From Arcuatula senhousia (Eukaryota; Mollusca; Bivalvia; Mytilida; Mytilidae): a DNA stretch of 64,000 nucleotides. Where the stretch lies: assembly GCA_963971305.1 (NCBI GenBank), contig OZ020313.1, positions 20,099,260 to 20,163,259 on the forward strand, written 5' to 3'. Positions within the stretch are counted from its first letter, which is position 1; each line of letters starts with the position of its first letter. Made by a program: the position numbers and the translations under genes. The notes under the pieces were generated by a model. The model searched no databases and was not told the origin of the DNA. It saw nothing but the letters and a program-made list of their open reading frames with translations. Positions 39,201-45,200 of the stretch are shown here, in pieces.

Positions 39201-42200
39201 AAAAATGCATGAAAAGCAATGCTGCAAACGACTCAGGGAAAAGGCACTATATTTTAATAGCCTCCATGTTTTGACGTCCACCCGCGCAAGAACTTGCAAT
39301 ACAAGACTGGTACCTATTAGGATCAAAGATGATTTGATATTTCTAAATAAAGTTGTTTTTCTGTTTCTTTATACATTTTTCAATCAAATTAAGAAACAAG
39401 ACCAATCGATGTCTGGCCCTGCGTCGCACGGCAAAACGTTGAACCCTGTACGTTCTAGGCCCAATATGGACAGTCAAAATATTTTGACACTTGCATCCTA
39501 TGGTGGACTTACAAAGCATATTTGTCACACGCCACCCAATATTGTAAAATAGATAAAAAAAAAGTTTCTATTTTTTTCCCCTTTTGACCCCCTTATTGCT
39601 AAACAGAAAAGGTTGGTCAAGAAAGAATTGTATCTTCCATTTTGTATCCAATATATGACCAAAATTAACATGTAAAAAAAAAATTCTAAATCGGACCATA
39701 AATAAAAATGTCACATTTTTGCCCCTTTTGGGCCCCTCGTTCCTAAACAAAAAGAGAGGGGACACCCATAATCATTCCCACCCTTCCTTTTATGGTAAGT
39801 AATATAACTGTAAAGTTTCTTAGCATTTGGTCGACCAGAACAAAAGTTATTGTGGAAACAAATAAAAAAAGTCACTTTTAGGGCCCCTAATTTCTAAACG
39901 AAAAAAGAGGGGACACCCAAAATCAGTCCAACCCTTCCTTTTATGGTAAGTAACATTACTGTAAAGTTTCATAGCATTTGGTCAACCAGAACAAAAGTTA
40001 TTGTGGAAAAAAATTAAAAAGTCGCTTTTTTGGCCCCTTTTGGACCCCTAATTTCTAAACGAAAAAAGAGGGGACACCCAAAATCAGCCTAACCCTTCCT
40101 TTTATGATAAGTAACATTACTGTAAAGTTTCATAGCATTTGGTCTACCAGAACAAAAGTTATGGTGGAAAAAAATTAAAAAGTCGCTTTTTTGGCCCCTT
40201 TTGGGCCCCTAATTTCTAAACGAAATAATGAAATGACCCCAAAAGGGGAGGTGCACATCTTCAATATATCTGTTATCACTGTGTAAAATTTCAGAAAGAT
40301 CTAGTGTTTGGTTTTTGAGATTCAGATTACACAAGACAGGCACCCCATAGCGGGACGGACGGACGGACGGACGGAGTGACCCGACTACTAGACCTGCTTT
40401 CGCCTTCGGCGACGCAGGTAAAAAACATAGCAAAAATGCTTTCATTGATTTTTTTATTACAGTTTTTAAAAGGGTACCCTCTTCAAGGTTTTGGCCAATT
40501 TTCTCTATATTGACTTAAAATGAACACTTTAATGTTCTGTCCTTGTTGGGTTATATTCAAATAGAAAATGTGAGTTGAAGTGATGCCAATACTACCTTAG
40601 CAATGGATTGAGTGCAAAAATATTCTTTTATTGACAGTTTTAAGTTCTTGAAGTAGAAAAAACTATGTTAGGAACCCCATTTTTTACTACAAAGACAACT
40701 TGGAGCCTCTTGTTTATCCAAATATAAGAAGGAGACCTATCAGTTGTTTGAACCTGACAAAATTGGCAAGATTATTGTAACAAAAACTATAAATGTGGAA
40801 TAGAATACATTATTTGGAATACAATTGGATTTTATATACCAATTTAAGGATTTTTCAGGTAAAATTGGTGCCCCAGGCATACATAAATGGCCCATTTTTT
40901 AAAGGAATTCAGATACTAGGCTGATGAAACTTGAGTTGTTTCATGGGAAGAAGGTGTAGAAGACAGAAATCACCAACATATTGTGCAAGGTTATCAGACT
41001 TGGAGAGAAAGTGGTCTAATTTACTGTAAAATTGCAGTTTTAACTTGCCGCATACAAAAAGCCAATATTTTGCACATCACAAAACACCATAAAGAAAAAA
41101 ATACTGAATTTGTTTGGAGTTTTTTTGCTGAAATCAGTCATAAAGTTTATCTAGAACATTTTCACACCATTTGTTTGGTTAGAAAGTCATTATGTTTAAA
41201 ATCAGAACAGTTCCCATATGTGTGGAGAGGTAAAAAAAGCCTTCATTTCTTAGTTTGAACTGAACATATGCAAAGTGCTGAAAAAGTAACACCGGATAAA
41301 ATATGACAGTTTAAATTGCATATTAGCAGTGCAATAAAGTCATTCTTACTAAAGATAAAGAATATAGACATTTAAATCCACTGGTTCTCATAAAAGAGAC
41401 AAAATATATTTTAATGTCCAAATTTGGTCAAAAAGTACTAAAATAGCAAAAACTGAAGGGTAGCTGAAACAAATTAAGCAAAAAGTAAAAAAAATCTTTA
41501 TAAAGTGTTCAAAGACATGATTTTCTTTAGAATAGAACAGATAATAAGCACTTATTTAATATTCAACTTGACTGTAAATCCCAGTAATCAGGTCACAGTC
41601 TTGTATTGTTTTTCCCATAGACTTCTATAGTAAACCTGAGATTTTTGGAATTTTTTTAAAAATAGTTAAAATGATTCAATACAACTTTAGCTATATTTTT
41701 TCAATAAAGGAAGTGTCAGAAAACATTTTAAAGGGTGGGCCGAAAAAAAGTCGCACGAAGATAAGAAAACCACAGTTGATTGAACTAAAAATAGATTTTT
41801 TCCTACTTTCACTTTAACTTCCATTTCAAAAATACCCCCCTTTTCATGAGAACTGTTTTATTTAATAATGCAATTTTTACATTTCAAAAAGTTAGTGATG
41901 TCAAAGTTTAGTGTCTTACCTTCAATTTAAGCCAAAAGTTAGAAAAAATGCATGAAAAGCAATGCTGCAAACGACTCAGGGAAAAGGCACTATATTTTAA
42001 TAGCCTCCATGTTTTGACGTCCACCCGCGCAAGAACTTGCAATACAAGACTGGTACCTTATCAACATATAACCAGAAGTCAATTGGCAAGTTTAAATACC
42101 TCAATTACAACAAATGCAAACTTTTCATACATAAATATAACAGTACAAAGTTATAAAAGACTTAAGAGCTTCCAATAAAAACCGGTGAAAATTTATGTAC

Positions 42201-45200
42201 ACTTCAGTAGTTGAGGGCTGTAAAATGAAGTTCTTATTTCTCAGTGTGGTTATAACAAAACAATATAATCCATTTAATACACTATGCTACAATGCATCTT
42301 GTGTCAATGTATCTTCTATATAAAAATGGTACCAATGCAAGCTAGTTATGATTATAAGTTATAAGTGTCAACCTTCAACAAAAGAAAACAACTCAAATCA
42401 AAAATGGTTGGATAAAGTTAAACAAAAGTGGCAAGTAAAAGCACTGAAAACAGAGAATTATTAAAATTTAGAGTTTGTCAAAATAAATAGAGTTTGTTAT
42501 TAGTTGGAGAATTGATTTAATTATTAAATTATTAATTATTAAACAATGATTTAACATCCCCATGACAATTCCCCACTTATCATGCAGAGGATCTTATAAG
42601 AAATACTAGACAGCCCTTCACTAGATTAAAAATTGCCAGTTTTAATAATTTTAATAATTCTCTGTTTGAAATCAATTTCAGTAGTTTCGTTATAACTTTC
42701 ATATTTATTACTCTTTACCATGCGACTGGGCCATACATATGCTGACAGCAAAGTGTCTTAGCAGTCAATTTAATAATATAGAATTTATATGAAGTACTTG
42801 TAAAAAGCTGACAATATTATAAAACAGAATGTTCATGTATAAAAAACAATTACAATAAAAATTAACACCATAAAAATTCATCAATAACAAAATATTTAAG
42901 GTCTTAATTCTAACATTCTGTGCTAAGCCTGAACGAAAAATTAAATAGACCACAACAAAGTTGTACCCTTAATACAAAAGTTTTATTCAATGAAGCCCCA
43001 TGTCAAAGCATATATTATCCTATTACTCTCTGTCACTTGGGGAATCTAATACTTTTAAGTGTTAAAGTCTTAATGTTCTTTGCTCTATTGAATTCAATGT
43101 TATTCTTCTATTCATGTTCAAATAGGTATTAAGACAGCTTACAAAAAAATCTGAAAGTTATTAATTAAATACTGAAGCCAAAAAAAGGAAATTAAAACTA
43201 TGCGGAATTTGTTTACGCAAGATTCTTTTGTCAGTGTAACCCAATGAGACTATAAGTCATTCAAAAACTGGCACTGAACTTCATTAAAATTATTCATCTC
43301 TTTATTAAAGATATTCTTTTACGTCTTAGAACAATATATACTTTTTTCGTACAGTAGTTTACTATATTTGTTTAGATACATTTACATAAATAATAATGAA
43401 ATACTCAACATATATTCAATCATACCTGTACATGTAAACCTTGTTGTAAATGTCTGTATTTGTAGCAGATATACTACATTTTTCTATTTCAAGAAATTCA
43501 TTATTTCAATGAATATGAATTTGTTCAAATGCCTTTCAACAAAACAAGATCTAAGTTTTTTGTCTACTATAATGTCCCCACATTCAATCTTGAATTTTTC
43601 AATTGAATTGGATTCAATCTTGATTACAGAAAGGTAGAGGACAAAATTCAAGATTTAGTTTTAATTAGATTGAATCCCTTAATCTACAGTTCACAGCAAT
43701 TTTATTTGGATAAATTATCAGAAAACTTTTGAATTTACTTGATGTATTTACATAAAATCATTAAAATAATCCAACTCTTAAAAAAACATAACCAACTAAA
43801 ACTAATAGATATTCAAAAGGGTTGTTGACAATTGGCAAATTAACATTTAATAGATATTTATTTAAAAGTGGAATCCCTTTAAAGATCTACAAAACATGTA
43901 AACTAAACTAACGAACAAATGAAAAATAATCAATCATCTCATTAATGCGTTATGAAGAAAAATAATCCCTAAAGACTGTGTGAATTGGATTTGTTGAAAA
44001 AATATTGAAAAACAATATAAATAATTTAAAACACAATTACAAGTTACAATGATCTTGATGATATTCTATGAACATAATAAATCCCTACATATGTTTCAAA
44101 ACAATTTATTCTACGAGTAATACACCATAGTACATTTCTATGTGCATGATACATGTACTAAGACATCAGATGGCCAAAACAAAAACAAAGAAAGGTTTGT
44201 AGACAGAAATATACATGATACCTGTACACATATAAACATGCATTCAATACAGAAACTAAACAAGTGTAAGAAACAGCATAAACATAATAGCATTGTTGAC
44301 ATATAAAGTAATGAAAATATAGTGTGGAAAACAATAGGGGGAAATTCAACTGCTGTATCATGATCAACTGTGCATGTTTTTGTTGAGAATCTCTCAATCT
44401 TTGTTAAGGTAAAGCCCTGTTTCTTCTCCAGTCCTTTTCCTTTTCTCAAGTTCTTCCCATGTGGCAGATTTATATAAGAATAGATTCATTGAAATATTGT
44501 TTTGTACCCAAAGATGCAACATAAAAACAAAATGAATTATAAATTTGTAAGGAGAAAAATCTAGTGCAATAAAATCTGTCACAAAATTTAGATACCTGTA
44601 AGTGTGATATTATACCATTATCACCCTAGTTGGTGTGTGACCCGGTGGTTTCTTTCCACGAGAAAGTAAGGTCACCCGAGGGCTTGCCCCGAGGGTGACC
44701 TTTCTTTTTGAGGGGAAAGAAATGCCGGGTCACATATCATCTAGGGTGATAACTGTTATATTATCGAATATTTAAATGAAACGAACTTTGAAACATATTT
44801 TGGACGTTTTAACATTTTTTCAGTGGAAAAAATCAAGTCCATACAACGTTCAAGAAAAAAAAACGTGGGTCTCACGTGCATAATCTCACAAGAGGGTGAC
44901 CTTACCATGCAACCCAACGATTACCGGTTGACCCAGCGGAATATCACATGTCACATGACCACGTTTTAGCGAATCAAAATACAGATTTTTATATGAGTAT
45001 ATAATATATGAACTCACCTGTGTAGTATCCATAATGTTCAAGATGTTTTCTCATAAAACTATCATAAGGATTCTGTAAAAAGAAATTCTTTGTTTGTCAT
45101 GTTAATTTAAAAAAAGAACAAGCTTTTTAATATGTTTCTAGTGTTGTTTCGTGTAAATAAATATTATGTGAATTAATAGCAGTTCATGTAGAATAATTTG

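Noticed and set aside
39103..39552. 149-codon plus-strand open frame
   Set aside because: It spans the end of a 468-bp repeat and runs into a Helitron-like element; the repeat's other copy (41948-42178) diverges at the boundary. No domain.
44394..44470. Protein-like minus-strand segment [20 protein letters not shown] as a possible exon
   Set aside because: No AG acceptor lies between the upstream stop-free intron and this segment and no suitable donor follows; it ends in a stop after KD. Kept out for lack of splice signals.
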